From the NCBI GenBank assembly GCA_017439305.1, contig JAFSJK010000034.1, positions 1 to 64,000 on the forward strand: 64,000 nucleotides of DNA. The letters run 5' to 3'. Positions within the stretch are counted from its first letter, which is position 1. Each line of letters starts with the position of its first letter. Shown piece by piece: positions 27,770 to 35,700 of this stretch. Source of the stretch: Bacteroidales bacterium (GTDB lineage: Bacteria > Bacteroidota > Bacteroidia > Bacteroidales > UBA932). The position numbers were made by a program, and so were the translations under genes. Below the pieces are notes generated by a model. It worked only from the letters and a program-made list of their open reading frames with translations, had not been told where the DNA came from and made no database searches.

Positions 27770-29305
27770 CTACTTCAGTGCTTTGTTCAGCAGGTAGTAC
27801 ACCTCGTTCATGCGCAGTTCGCGCTTGAATTTGTGGATGGTGGTATCCTTGCCGATGTGGAGGAATTCGATGCCGGTGAATTCGGCGAAGTCGCCCCAGT
27901 ATTCGGCCGTAATGTCATAGCTGAAGGCCGAATGGTGGGTTCCGCCGGCCAGGATCCAGGCACAGGCGCCGATTTCGAAGCTGGGACGCGGGATCCAGAG
28001 GGCCGATGCCACGGGAAGCTTGGGCATGGGTTTGGGCTCGATGCAGTCCACATCCTGCACGATGACGCGGAAGCGGTTCCCCAGGTCCACGATCGTGGCC
28101 TTGGAACCGGGGCCGGTCTTGGACGTGAACACCAGGCGGGCGGTGGGCTGCTTGCGGATGCCGATACCCAGGAAGTGGACTTCCAGCTTCGGCTTGTCGC
28201 TCGCGATCATGGGGCTTACCTCCAGCATGTGGCTCTGCAGGCAGGAGCTCTTTTCCCCGTCGAAGTTGAGGGTGTAGTCCTCCAGGAAGGAGTTTCCGCC
28301 CGGAAGGTCCTGGGACATCACCCAAAGAGTGCGCTGCAGGCAGGCCGTCTTCCAGTCGCCTTCTGCGCCGAAGCCGTAGCCTTCGACCATCAGGCGCTGG
28401 CAGGCCAGGCCGGGAATCTGGTCGAATCCGACGAAGTCCGGATCGTTGATGTCGGCATCACCCAGGTCGTCGAAGTTCGTGGTGAAGGCGGTAGCGCCTT
28501 TGTCGGCGAGGATGCGGCGAAGGGCAATCTCTGCACGGGCCGCGTTGCGGACCTTCTCCCAGTATACTTCTTCACCGGTTTCGTCGATCTTGATGGTGTA
28601 GCTCTTCTTGTATTCTTCCACCAGGGCTTCGGTCTCTTCGGGGGTGACCTTCTTCCAGTAATCCATCAGATTGGACACGGGGCAGTAGTCCACGTGATAC
28701 CCGAGGCGCTGCTCGAACTCGACGCGGTCACCGTCGGTGACGGCCACGTTGTTCATGTTCATGCCGAACATCAGGCAGCAGACGTTCCGGGCATCGGCCA
28801 GGGCGGCGCTCACGCGGGCGAAGATGGCGATGCGGCGCTGGGCTTCAGGGTCTTTCCAGTAACCCACTACCACCTTGCGGGGCACTCTCATGCGGGCGCA
28901 GATGTGGCCGAACTCGATGTCGCCATGGGCGCTCTGGTTCAGGTTCATGAAGTCCATGTCGATGCTGTCCCAAGGAATCTCCGCATTATACTGGGTGTGG
29001 AAGTGGAGCAGCGGTTTCTTCAGGTCCTGCAGGCCCTTGATCCACATCTTGGCCGGGGAGAAGGTATGCATCCAGGTGATGACGCCCACGCACTTGTTGT
29101 CGTTGTTGGCGGCGTTCATCACGTCCTGCACCTCCTTGCTGGAGTTGGCCGTACCCTTGTAGACAATCTTGACGGGAATGTTGCCGGAAGCGTTCAGACC
29201 TTCGACCATTTCCTTGGAATGGCCGTCGACGGCCACCACGGCGTCGCCACCGTACAGCAGCTGTGCACCGGTGACCCACCATAATTCGCAATTTTCAAAT
29301 GCCAT
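27770..29305 (-). CDS. araA: L-arabinose isomerase
   Basis: Converts L-arabinose to L-ribulose. 511 residues, the family length. Characteristic stretches: WWVTGAQLLYGG at the N-terminus, WMHTFSPAKMWI, catalytic Glu regions GYGFGAEGDWKTACL and HMLEVSP, and metal-binding His in AGGTHHSAFSYD. It lies between araD and araB. The 27-nt gap to araD contains a short imperfect repeat of GTGTTTTA. Confidence 0.97.
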   Translation of the reverse strand: MAFENCELWWVTGAQLLYGGDAVVAVDGHSKEMVEGLNASGNIPVKIVYKGTANSSKEVQDVMNAANNDNKCVGVITWMHTFSPAKMWIKGLQDLKKPLLHFHTQYNAEIPWDSIDMDFMNLNQSAHGDIEFGHICARMRVPRKVVVGYWKDPEAQRRIAIFARVSAALADARNVCCLMFGMNMNNVAVTDGDRVEFEQRLGYHVDYCPVSNLMDYWKKVTPEETEALVEEYKKSYTIKIDETGEEVYWEKVRNAARAEIALRRILADKGATAFTTNFDDLGDADINDPDFVGFDQIPGLACQRLMVEGYGFGAEGDWKTACLQRTLWVMSQDLPGGNSFLEDYTLNFDGEKSSCLQSHMLEVSPMIASDKPKLEVHFLGIGIRKQPTARLVFTSKTGPGSKATIVDLGNRFRVIVQDVDCIEPKPMPKLPVASALWIPRPSFEIGACAWILAGGTHHSAFSYDITAEYWGDFAEFTGIEFLHIGKDTTIHKFKRELRMNEVYYLLNKALK

Positions 29306-29332
29306 GATATTCAGTGTTTTAGTGTTTTATGT

Positions 29333-30067
29333 TTATTTTTTCTTCTGCCCATAGTAGGCGTTGGGGCCGTGTTTGCGGCTATAGTGCTTCTCGATGAGGT
29401 GCCCGTTCATCGAGGGAGCGGAGTTGGACTCGTAAGGGTTGCGGTTGGCACCGATGAAGTCCTTGTTGACGCTCATCGCGATGAAGGCCATCTTGGCGAC
29501 CTCCTCCAGGACGACGGCGTTGTGGACGGCGTTGTCGGCGTCGGTACCCCAGGCGAAGGGACCGTGGTTCTTGACCAGGACCGCGGGGGTATCGGCAGGC
29601 TTCATTCCCTTGAAGCGTTCGACGATCACGTTGCCGGTTTCCTTCTCGTACTCGCCGAAGACCTCTTGCTTGGTCATGTCGCGCGTGCACGGGATATCAT
29701 CGTGGAAATAATCGGCGTGGGTAGTGCCGAGGCTCGGGATGTCATGACCGGCCTGGGCCCAGGCGGTGGCGAAGGTGGAGTGCGTGTGCACGACACCTCC
29801 GATTTCCGGGAAGGCCTTGTACAGGACGACGTGGGTGGGGGTGTCGGAGGAGGGCCTGAGAGAGCCCTCCACGACATTTCCTTCCAGATCCACGACCACC
29901 ATGTCGGACGGTTTCATATTGTCATACGACACACCGGACGGCTTGATGACCACAAGGCCGGATTCCCGGTCGATGGCGCTCACATTGCCCCAGGTGAAGA
30001 GCACGAGGCCGTGCTTCACGAGGTCCAGGTTGGCCTTGCAGACCTTTTCTTTGAGTTCTTCCAACAT
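29333..30067 (-). CDS. araD: L-ribulose-5-phosphate 4-epimerase
   Basis: Class II aldolase-fold epimerase giving D-xylulose 5-phosphate. 244 residues. Motifs: [22 protein letters not shown], zinc-binding HTHS in [26 protein letters not shown] with the third zinc His, and the C-terminal [14 protein letters not shown]. Starts 3 nt after the transporter stop. Confidence 0.96.
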   Translation of the reverse strand: MLEELKEKVCKANLDLVKHGLVLFTWGNVSAIDRESGLVVIKPSGVSYDNMKPSDMVVVDLEGNVVEGSLRPSSDTPTHVVLYKAFPEIGGVVHTHSTFATAWAQAGHDIPSLGTTHADYFHDDIPCTRDMTKQEVFGEYEKETGNVIVERFKGMKPADTPAVLVKNHGPFAWGTDADNAVHNAVVLEEVAKMAFIAMSVNKDFIGANRNPYESNSAPSMNGHLIEKHYSRKHGPNAYYGQKKK

Positions 30068-30070
30068 GGC

Positions 30071-31792
30071 CTACCAGAAATAGATGTAGAACGCCACGGT
30101 GAAGGCCAGGATGATGACGGTGTGGACGATGTCCCACTTGTTCCAGGAGGCGCGGGTCTCGGCCTTCTGCTCAGGCGTGGCAGTGCCGAAGCACAGGCCC
30201 TGGACCTGCTCCGGAGCGGGTTTCTTCGTGCACAGGGTGATGACGATCGCGAGGGCGATGCAGAACAGGAACATCCAGACGCAGAACGCATAGACGTTCA
30301 TCTCGTTGAAGATGTAGGTGAAGGCGTTGTGGGCCTCCGGGTTGATGATCATCGTGAAGAGGCGGGTGAAGCCCAGGACGAGACCCACGATGAGGGTCCA
30401 CATACCGGCCTTCGGGGAGGTCTTCTTCCAGCTGATACCCAGGAGGAACACGGCGGCGATGGCCGGGGCGAGGAGGCTCTGGACGCTCTGGATGTAGTTG
30501 TACAGGCTCTTGCCCATCCGCTGGATGACGAAGATCCACAGGACGCCGAGGACCACGACCACGACGGTGGCGATACGGCCGATGGTGACGAGCTTCTTCT
30601 CATCGGTCTCCGGGTGCTTGCGCTTGTAGATGTCGATGGTGTACAGCATCGCGGAGGAGTTGTACAGGGAGGCGAGGGAGCTCATGAGGGCGGCGAGGAT
30701 ACCGCAGATCACCACGCCCTTCAGGCCCACAGGCAGGAGGGTGTTGACGAGCATCGGGAAGGCAATGTCCGGGTTGGCGACGGTGCCGTCGGCCTGGAGA
30801 CCGAGGGCGGCCGCGAGCTGCTGTCCGATGGCGGAATCCGGGGTCTTGGTGAGCGCGTAGGCGATCATGCCGGGGATGAGGAACAGGAACACCGGGAGGA
30901 GCTTCAGGTAGGCCCCGAAGATGGTGCCGCGGCGGGCTTCCTTCTGGTTCTTGCCGGAGAGGACGCGCTGGACGATGAACTGGTCGGTGCACCAGTACCA
31001 GAAACCGATGATGGCGGAGCCGAAGAGGGCGCCGTACCACGGGAATTCGGGATCCTTGCCGGAGCGCATGAGGTCGGTCATCGAGTCGCCGAGGTCATTG
31101 ACGGGCTGGGCGCTGCAGATGTCCATCATCGCGTTCCAGCCACCGAGCTCGCGGAGACCCAGGTACAGGATCACGAGGGAGCCGATGAGGAGGATCGGCG
31201 TCTGCAGGACGGAGGTCTTCAGGACGGATTCCATACCGCCGATGACGGTGTAGATGGCGGTGATGATCACCAGGGCGAGGGCCGCGACCCAGAAGTTGAT
31301 GCCCAGGAGGGTGTTCAGCGCGAGGCCGCCGGCGAGGACGGTCACGGACACCTTGGTGAGGACGTAGCTGGCGAGGGACAGCCAGGTAAGGATGCCACGG
31401 CTTTCCTTGTTGTAGCGCTTCTCGAGGAATTCAGGCATCGTGTACACCATGCTGCGCTCGTAGAAAGGAACGAACACCCAGCCGAGGATGAGGATCATCC
31501 AGCCCTGGATTTCCCAGTGGGCCTGGGCCATGCCTGCGGAGGCGCCGGTGCCCGCGAGGCCGATCAGGTGCTCGGAGCCGATGTTGGAGGCGAAGATGGA
31601 GGCGCCGATGGCGATCCAGGTGGCGCTGCGGCCACTGAGGAAGTAGTCACCGGAGGTCTCCTTCTTCTTACGGGAGACGTCCCAGCAGATCCAGACCATC
31701 GCCAGGAAGAAGATGGCGATCACGATCCAGTCCCAGGATGCGAGCGAGATGCGGTTCAGGTCCGCAGCTGCAATCAGTAAGTTGTTGAACAT
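30071..31792 (-). CDS. araT: Sodium:solute symporter, probable arabinose transporter
   Basis: 573 residues, about fourteen transmembrane helices. SSS/SGLT-type features: GDYFLSGRSATWIAIGASIFASNIGSEHLIGLAG, TMPEFLEKRY, WYWCTDQFIVQRVLS, and SSLASLYNSSAMLYTIDIYK. Family members couple Na+ to sugar import. The arabinose assignment comes from its place between araR and araD in an arabinose operon, as in Bacteroides. Confidence 0.88.
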   Translation of the reverse strand: MFNNLLIAAADLNRISLASWDWIVIAIFFLAMVWICWDVSRKKKETSGDYFLSGRSATWIAIGASIFASNIGSEHLIGLAGTGASAGMAQAHWEIQGWMILILGWVFVPFYERSMVYTMPEFLEKRYNKESRGILTWLSLASYVLTKVSVTVLAGGLALNTLLGINFWVAALALVIITAIYTVIGGMESVLKTSVLQTPILLIGSLVILYLGLRELGGWNAMMDICSAQPVNDLGDSMTDLMRSGKDPEFPWYGALFGSAIIGFWYWCTDQFIVQRVLSGKNQKEARRGTIFGAYLKLLPVFLFLIPGMIAYALTKTPDSAIGQQLAAALGLQADGTVANPDIAFPMLVNTLLPVGLKGVVICGILAALMSSLASLYNSSAMLYTIDIYKRKHPETDEKKLVTIGRIATVVVVVLGVLWIFVIQRMGKSLYNYIQSVQSLLAPAIAAVFLLGISWKKTSPKAGMWTLIVGLVLGFTRLFTMIINPEAHNAFTYIFNEMNVYAFCVWMFLFCIALAIVITLCTKKPAPEQVQGLCFGTATPEQKAETRASWNKWDIVHTVIILAFTVAFYIYFW

Positions 31793-31809
31793 AGAGAGTG
31801 TTTATGAAG

Positions 31810-32487
31810 TTAGATTTTGAAGTTTCCGTCGAATTTCTCCCGGTTGAAGCGGTACAGGGCTGCGCCCTTGCGGGACAGGGTCTTGTCGATGTGCCCCGTT
31901 TTCTCGATATAGTCCATCTGGGCGATCCGCTTGCGGAAGTTCCGCTTGTCGATGGGCTCGCCGAGAATGGCCTCGTAGAGGGTCTGGAGCTGGGTGAGGG
32001 TGAATTCCTCCGGCAGGAGGTTGATGCCCACCGGCTTGACCGTCGCCTGGTAGCGCATGAAGCGCAGCGCGTCAGCCACCATCCGGTCGTGGTCGAAAAT
32101 GAGGTGGGGAATCTCGGGAAGCCTGACCCAGAAGGCGTTATGGGCCCGGACGAGTTCCCGGTCGTATTTCTTGATATTGACGAGGGCGTAGTACGCAGTG
32201 GAAAGCACGCGCTCTCCCGGGTCGCGCTCCACCTCGCCGTATGTATGGACCTGGCGCATGTACAGGTCGCTGAGGCCCGTGAGCTCGGCCACGACACGCC
32301 TTGCGGCGTCGTCCAGGTCCTCGCCGTCTTCCACGAACCCGCCCATCAGGGACCACTGTCCCTTCGCCGGCTCGAAATCCCGCTGGAGCAGCAGCAGGCT
32401 CAGTTCGCCTTCCTCGAAGCCGAAGATGATGCAGTCCACGGCCGCGTGGAATTTGGGATGGATGTCGTAGTAGGCTTTCGGAGCCAT
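31810..32487 (-). CDS. araR: Nudix-type arabinose regulator AraR
   Basis: 225 residues. N-terminal Nudix-like domain (HAAVDCIIFGFEEGELSLLLLQRDF...GQWSLMGGFVEDGEDLDDAARRVVAELTGL) and C-terminal winged helix (LTQLQTLYEAILGEPIDKRNFRKRIAQM). The Nudix box is degenerate: the REUxEE catalytic core reads RRVVAEL, losing key Glu residues, so this is a sensor, not a hydrolase. That matches the known AraR family of Bacteroides, which controls L-arabinose genes. I use ATG 32487; a TTG at 32499 would place the coding start inside an operator. First gene of the arabinose operon and probably autoregulated. Confidence 0.88.
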   Translation of the reverse strand: MAPKAYYDIHPKFHAAVDCIIFGFEEGELSLLLLQRDFEPAKGQWSLMGGFVEDGEDLDDAARRVVAELTGLSDLYMRQVHTYGEVERDPGERVLSTAYYALVNIKKYDRELVRAHNAFWVRLPEIPHLIFDHDRMVADALRFMRYQATVKPVGINLLPEEFTLTQLQTLYEAILGEPIDKRNFRKRIAQMDYIEKTGHIDKTLSRKGAALYRFNREKFDGNFKI

Positions 32488-32497
32488 TGGCCTTAGC

Positions 32498-32516
32498 AAG
32501 TGTTAAAACTACACTT
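32498..32516. promoter_or_regulatory. AraR operator 1
   Basis: Perfect palindrome AAGTGT-N7-ACACTT covering the predicted transcription start, 11 nt from the araR start codon. Confidence 0.7.
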
Positions 32517-32517
32517 A

Positions 32518-32548
32518 CAAAGATACGTAATTGAAAGTGTATTTGCAA
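32518..32548 (-). promoter_or_regulatory. Promoter of the arabinose operon
   Basis: Minus strand: -33 TTG (32548-32546), 20-nt spacer, -7 TATCTTTG (32525-32518). Sandwiched between two identical-type palindromes. Confidence 0.75.
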
Positions 32549-32554
32549 CACTTT
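32534..32554. promoter_or_regulatory. AraR operator 2
   Basis: Perfect palindrome AAAGTGT-N7-ACACTTT with the same half-site and spacing as operator 1. It overlaps the -33 element, so binding would block polymerase. Confidence 0.7.
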
Positions 32555-32644
32555 TCAAAAAATAATTGCGTGGCGGTCTGAAATCTTTCTCTCAATTACC
32601 TGAGTGGCATGCTTAAATGACTGAGACTCAATGTTTTAAATGAA

Positions 32645-32691
32645 GGTCTATGTCCTTTTGGGGACATAGACCATATTGTAAGGCGTTGATA
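32645..32691 (+). repeat. RAYT-linked foldback repeat, copy d (diverged stem)
   Basis: Perfect 11-bp stem GGTCTATGTCC (32645-32655) / GGACATAGACC (32662-32672). If the loop is drawn as 8 nt, the 7-bp core is followed by 8 nt and then GTAA (32678-32681), with TTGATA 8 nt after the start of GTAA. This is the same geometry as copies a-c and shares ACCATA-GTAA-TTGATA with copy c, but the stem sequence is different and still complementary. Confidence 0.65.
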
Positions 32692-32783
32692 GTTAGCATA
32701 TTTCGATGTTTAGCCCTGGACTTGACCGGTTAAGGCACTAATAAGGGTTATCTCCCATAGGCCCAGGTTCAGTGACTTCTACC

Positions 32784-32858
32784 GTAGGTCCATCTCCTGT
32801 CCCTACAGGAGACTTATCTCCACGATTGTTCGTCTGCCGATCCATCATGTGGACCTAC
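32784..32858. repeat. Nested hairpin element
   Basis: Outer stem GTAGGTCCA (32784-32792) / TGGACCTAC (32850-32858) encloses an inner hairpin CTCCTGT (32794-32800) / ACAGGAG (32805-32811). No second copy seen in the window. Confidence 0.55.
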
Positions 32859-32876
32859 AGGAAAGCCAGGACTGTT

Positions 32877-33078
32877 GGGCAGCGGAGCGATCCGCTCCGG
32901 ACGTCTTTCAGCCGCTACGCCCTGTCGGAAAGGCGCTTGACGGCGAACTCCTCTTTTACGGACCCGTCCCGGGCCCGTAACGTCGTCAAACAGACGCCGT
33001 CATCCCTGTCGGGCACGCACCTTCCTCTGGCTCGCTGTCCTGCTGAAATCCGATCTCCGCGGAATCGCTCCGCTGCCC
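32877..33078. repeat. Large multi-stem palindrome, copy 1
   Basis: Outer arms of 15 perfect bp (32877-32891 / 33064-33078, GGGCAGCGGAGCGAT). Inside, a 152-bp core (32901-33052) is homologous to 60892-61047. Stems in order inward: TTTCAGC/GCTGAAA, GGAAAGGCGC/GCACCTTCC (one mismatch), TGACGGCG/CGCCGTCA, and an apical TTACGG.../...CCGTAA. Arm sequence is unrelated to copy 2, but each copy is self-complementary. Confidence 0.8.
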
Positions 33079-33178
33079 GACAATCAACCGTTCAGGCACT
33101 TTGTTTCGATACAGTGGGGCGGTGGCGCCGACGGGCGGTTCGCTCAAGTCGTTGATTATCAGCTTGAAATGAAAAAGA

Positions 33179-33245
33179 CCCTGGGAAAAAACGCCCAGGG
33201 ACCATAAAGTAACTAATTGATAATCAAAAGGTTGGCCGAACCTCA
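33179..33245 (+). repeat. RAYT-linked foldback repeat, copy c (solo copy)
   Basis: CCCTGGG (33179-33185) / CCCAGGG (33194-33200) with an 8-nt loop, then 8 nt, GTAA (33209-33212), TTGATA 8 nt after the start of GTAA, and TTGGCCGAACCTCA (33232-33245). The distance from GTAA to the 14-nt tail is 23 nt in both copy a and copy c. On the minus strand the hairpin is followed by TCTTTTT and could also terminate the GH43 operon. Confidence 0.8.
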
Positions 33246-33256
33246 GGAACGGCGGG

Positions 33257-34255
33257 CTATCCGTCCAGCCCCTCGATCGTGCGGATGGTGCCGTCCTCGT
33301 TGTACTTGAGTTCGCAGACTTTCAGGCTGCGGAGGCGGTTGATGCCCTTGGAGATGCCGCTGTCGTGGTGGAAAAGGTACCACTTGCCCTTGAACTCCAC
33401 GATGCAGTGGTGCGTGGTCCAGCCGAGCACCGGGGTGAGGATCACGCCCTTGTAAGTGAACGGGCCGTACGGGTTGTCTCCGATGGCGTAGCACAGTTTG
33501 TGGGTGTCGCCCGTGGAATAGCTGAAGTAGTACTTGCCGTTGTACTTGTGCATCCAGCTGGCCTCGAAGAAGCGGCGCTCATTGTCTTCCACCTTGATGG
33601 GGGCGCCGTCTTCGTCCAGGATAACGACGGGCTTCGGGTCTTCGGCGAACTGGAGCATGTCTTTCGCGAGCTTCACCACGCGGGCCGGGATGGCCGGCTG
33701 GCCGTCGGCGGGGTAGGAGGTGCCGCAGTCCTTGGCGAGGTTGTCCTCATAGCGCTGGAGCTGTCCGCCCCAGATGCCGCCGAAGTACATGTAATACTCG
33801 TCGTCAGCGTCGTCGTGCAGGATGGCATAGTCGATGGAATAGCTGCCCCGGACGGGATCCGGCATGGCCTTGAAGGGTCCGGTGGGGCTGTCGCTCACGG
33901 CCACGCCGCAGCGGAAGATGTCGGTCTTGTCCTTGGCCGGGAAGTACATGTAATACTTGCCGTCGCGGCCTTTCACCACCTCATTGTCCCACAGCTGGCG
34001 GCGGGCCCAGGGAACGTCCTTGATGTCCAGCGCAACGCCGTGGTCCTTGACGGGCGAGGTCATGGGATCGTCTCCCTCGATGGAGAGGACGTGATAGTCC
34101 TTCATGTCGTACTCGCTGCCGAAGTCGTCGTCCGGCGCCGCGGATTCCCAGTCGTGGGAAGGGTAGATGTAGATCTTCCCGTCGAAGACATGCACGGACG
34201 GATCCGCCATGTAGTCGGCGGGGAAAAGGTAGCGTTTTTGAACTTTATCTGCCAT
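33257..34255 (-). CDS. GH43 glycosidase (beta-xylosidase type), cytoplasmic
   Basis: 332 residues with no signal peptide, so it acts on imported xylo-oligosaccharides. Five-bladed propeller family GH43: catalytic base Asp in YMADPSVHVFDGKIYIYPSHD, pKa-modulating Asp in SYSIDYAILHDD, and acid Glu in RRFFEASWMHKYNGKYYFSYS. Sequence character fits GH43 subfamily 1. I start at 34255 (MADKVQKRYLF), 13 nt after the permease stop; an upstream start at 34303 would overlap the permease. Third gene of the esterase-permease-GH43 operon. Confidence 0.92.
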   Translation of the reverse strand: MADKVQKRYLFPADYMADPSVHVFDGKIYIYPSHDWESAAPDDDFGSEYDMKDYHVLSIEGDDPMTSPVKDHGVALDIKDVPWARRQLWDNEVVKGRDGKYYMYFPAKDKTDIFRCGVAVSDSPTGPFKAMPDPVRGSYSIDYAILHDDADDEYYMYFGGIWGGQLQRYEDNLAKDCGTSYPADGQPAIPARVVKLAKDMLQFAEDPKPVVILDEDGAPIKVEDNERRFFEASWMHKYNGKYYFSYSTGDTHKLCYAIGDNPYGPFTYKGVILTPVLGWTTHHCIVEFKGKWYLFHHDSGISKGINRLRSLKVCELKYNEDGTIRTIEGLDG

Positions 34256-34268
34256 AATTATCAGTGTT

Positions 34269-35687
34269 TTACGATCTTGCTTCGATAGCGCGGTTGATTT
34301 CATCCATCTTCTCGTCGCTGAGCTCGTACTTGGAGATGATCCAGATGGCGAGGAGCAGCAGGATGGCCGGAATCACGCACACCAGCCAGAGGATGCCCTG
34401 CAGGGCCAGCGGCGTCTGCGTCGCGGCATCGGCCTTGAAGCCCACCCAGGCGAGGACGAGGCCGGGAACCACGCCGCCAAGGGCCATGCCCGCCTTGAAG
34501 AAGATGCCGGTGAGGGCGTTCACGATGCCGGCGATGCGCTTGCCGGTGGTGTATTCGCCATAGGCGATGACCTCCGGGACGAGGGCCCACATATAGCCCG
34601 TCGCGGTGATGATGCCGGTGGACTTGACGAACTGGGCGATGCACAGGAGGACGAAGTTCGACTTCGTGGCCGGGATGGAAACGAAGATGTACATCAGGAC
34701 CATGCCCAGGATGGCGATGCCGAGGAAGAGATAGAACATCCCCTTCTTGCCGATCTTGCGCTTGATGGCGGGCACGAGCGGCATGAAGATGAAGGCCGGA
34801 ATGGTGCCGAGCCACATGAAGAGGGTGGTCAGCAGGGGTGTGGCGCCCACGTTGAAGGTCATGAAATAGGCGTCGGCCGCGTTGCTCACGCTCATCATCG
34901 CGAAGGCGGTGATGAAGAAGAAGGCAACGACGCGGAGAGGCTTGTTGCGGCCGAACTCCATCCAGAGGTCGCTCACCTTCACGTTGGCGGATTCCTTCTG
35001 GTCCATGACCACGCGCTCCTTGCACTGGGAGAAGCAGAAGAACAGCAGCGCCAGGCCCGCGAGGGCGAAGATGGTCATCGTGATGAACCAGGCCGGGGCG
35101 GCCTCGGGCGTGTTATAGACGGCCGTCATCTTGCCGGTGTCCGGATTCAGGACCTTCGGGGCGAAGATGGCGATGATCAGCGGCAGGGACTTGACGCACA
35201 GGGCGCCGAGATTCGCCATGAACATGCGGGTGCTGGTGAGGATGGTAATCTCGTTCGTGTCGCGGGTCAGGGAGGCGTTCAAGGCGCCATAGGGGACATT
35301 GACGAGGGTGTAGCACATGGACATGCCCACATAAGTGATATAGGCGTATACCAGCGAGCCGCTGAAGCCGTTCCAGAAGCACAGGATGGCGAGGCCCACG
35401 AGCGGAATGCCGCCCAGGATGAGCCAGCTGCGGTATTTGCCCCATTTCGGGTTGCCCTTGTCCACGATGGTGCCCACGATCGGGTCCCACAGGACATCCA
35501 CGAGGCGGACGATGAGGAACATCAGGGCCGCAGCGCCCGGGTCCAGCCCGAACACGTTCGTGTAGAAGAACAGCAGCCAGATCGAGATGGTCTGGTAGAT
35601 GAGGTTCTGGGCCATGTCGCCGGCGCCGAAGCCGATGCGCTGGAGCCAGTTCAGTTTGTAAAAGCCTTTGGAGGTGTTGTCTGTCAT
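34269..35687 (-). CDS. GPH-family sugar:cation symporter (xyloside type)
   Basis: 472 residues, twelve transmembrane helices. Glycoside-pentoside-hexuronide family motifs: GFGAGDMAQNLIYQTISIWLLFFYTNVFG at the N-terminus, LVDVLWDPIVGTIVDKGNPKWGKYR after helix 2, VPYGALNASLTRDTNE. It probably imports xylobiose or other xylosides across the inner membrane for the adjoining GH43. Gaps of 13 nt on both sides indicate one operon. Confidence 0.9.
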   Translation of the reverse strand: MTDNTSKGFYKLNWLQRIGFGAGDMAQNLIYQTISIWLLFFYTNVFGLDPGAAALMFLIVRLVDVLWDPIVGTIVDKGNPKWGKYRSWLILGGIPLVGLAILCFWNGFSGSLVYAYITYVGMSMCYTLVNVPYGALNASLTRDTNEITILTSTRMFMANLGALCVKSLPLIIAIFAPKVLNPDTGKMTAVYNTPEAAPAWFITMTIFALAGLALLFFCFSQCKERVVMDQKESANVKVSDLWMEFGRNKPLRVVAFFFITAFAMMSVSNAADAYFMTFNVGATPLLTTLFMWLGTIPAFIFMPLVPAIKRKIGKKGMFYLFLGIAILGMVLMYIFVSIPATKSNFVLLCIAQFVKSTGIITATGYMWALVPEVIAYGEYTTGKRIAGIVNALTGIFFKAGMALGGVVPGLVLAWVGFKADAATQTPLALQGILWLVCVIPAILLLLAIWIISKYELSDEKMDEINRAIEARS

Positions 35688-35700
35688 ATGGGTTCAGGTA

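Larger units (their letters stand above)
32555..33256. other. Gene-free stretch packed with structured repeats
   Basis: No credible coding sequence on either strand and no tRNA. It contains four foldback units in order: 32645-32691, 32784-32858, 32877-33078 and 33179-33245, listed separately. It separates the arabinose operon promoter from the 3' end of the GH43 operon. 32555-32640 and 33080-33170 show no feature I can name. Confidence 0.7.

Noticed and set aside
32700-32780. tRNA-like fragment (GGTTC box and short stems)
   Set aside because: No acceptor stem, anticodon loop or CCA-compatible end could be drawn.
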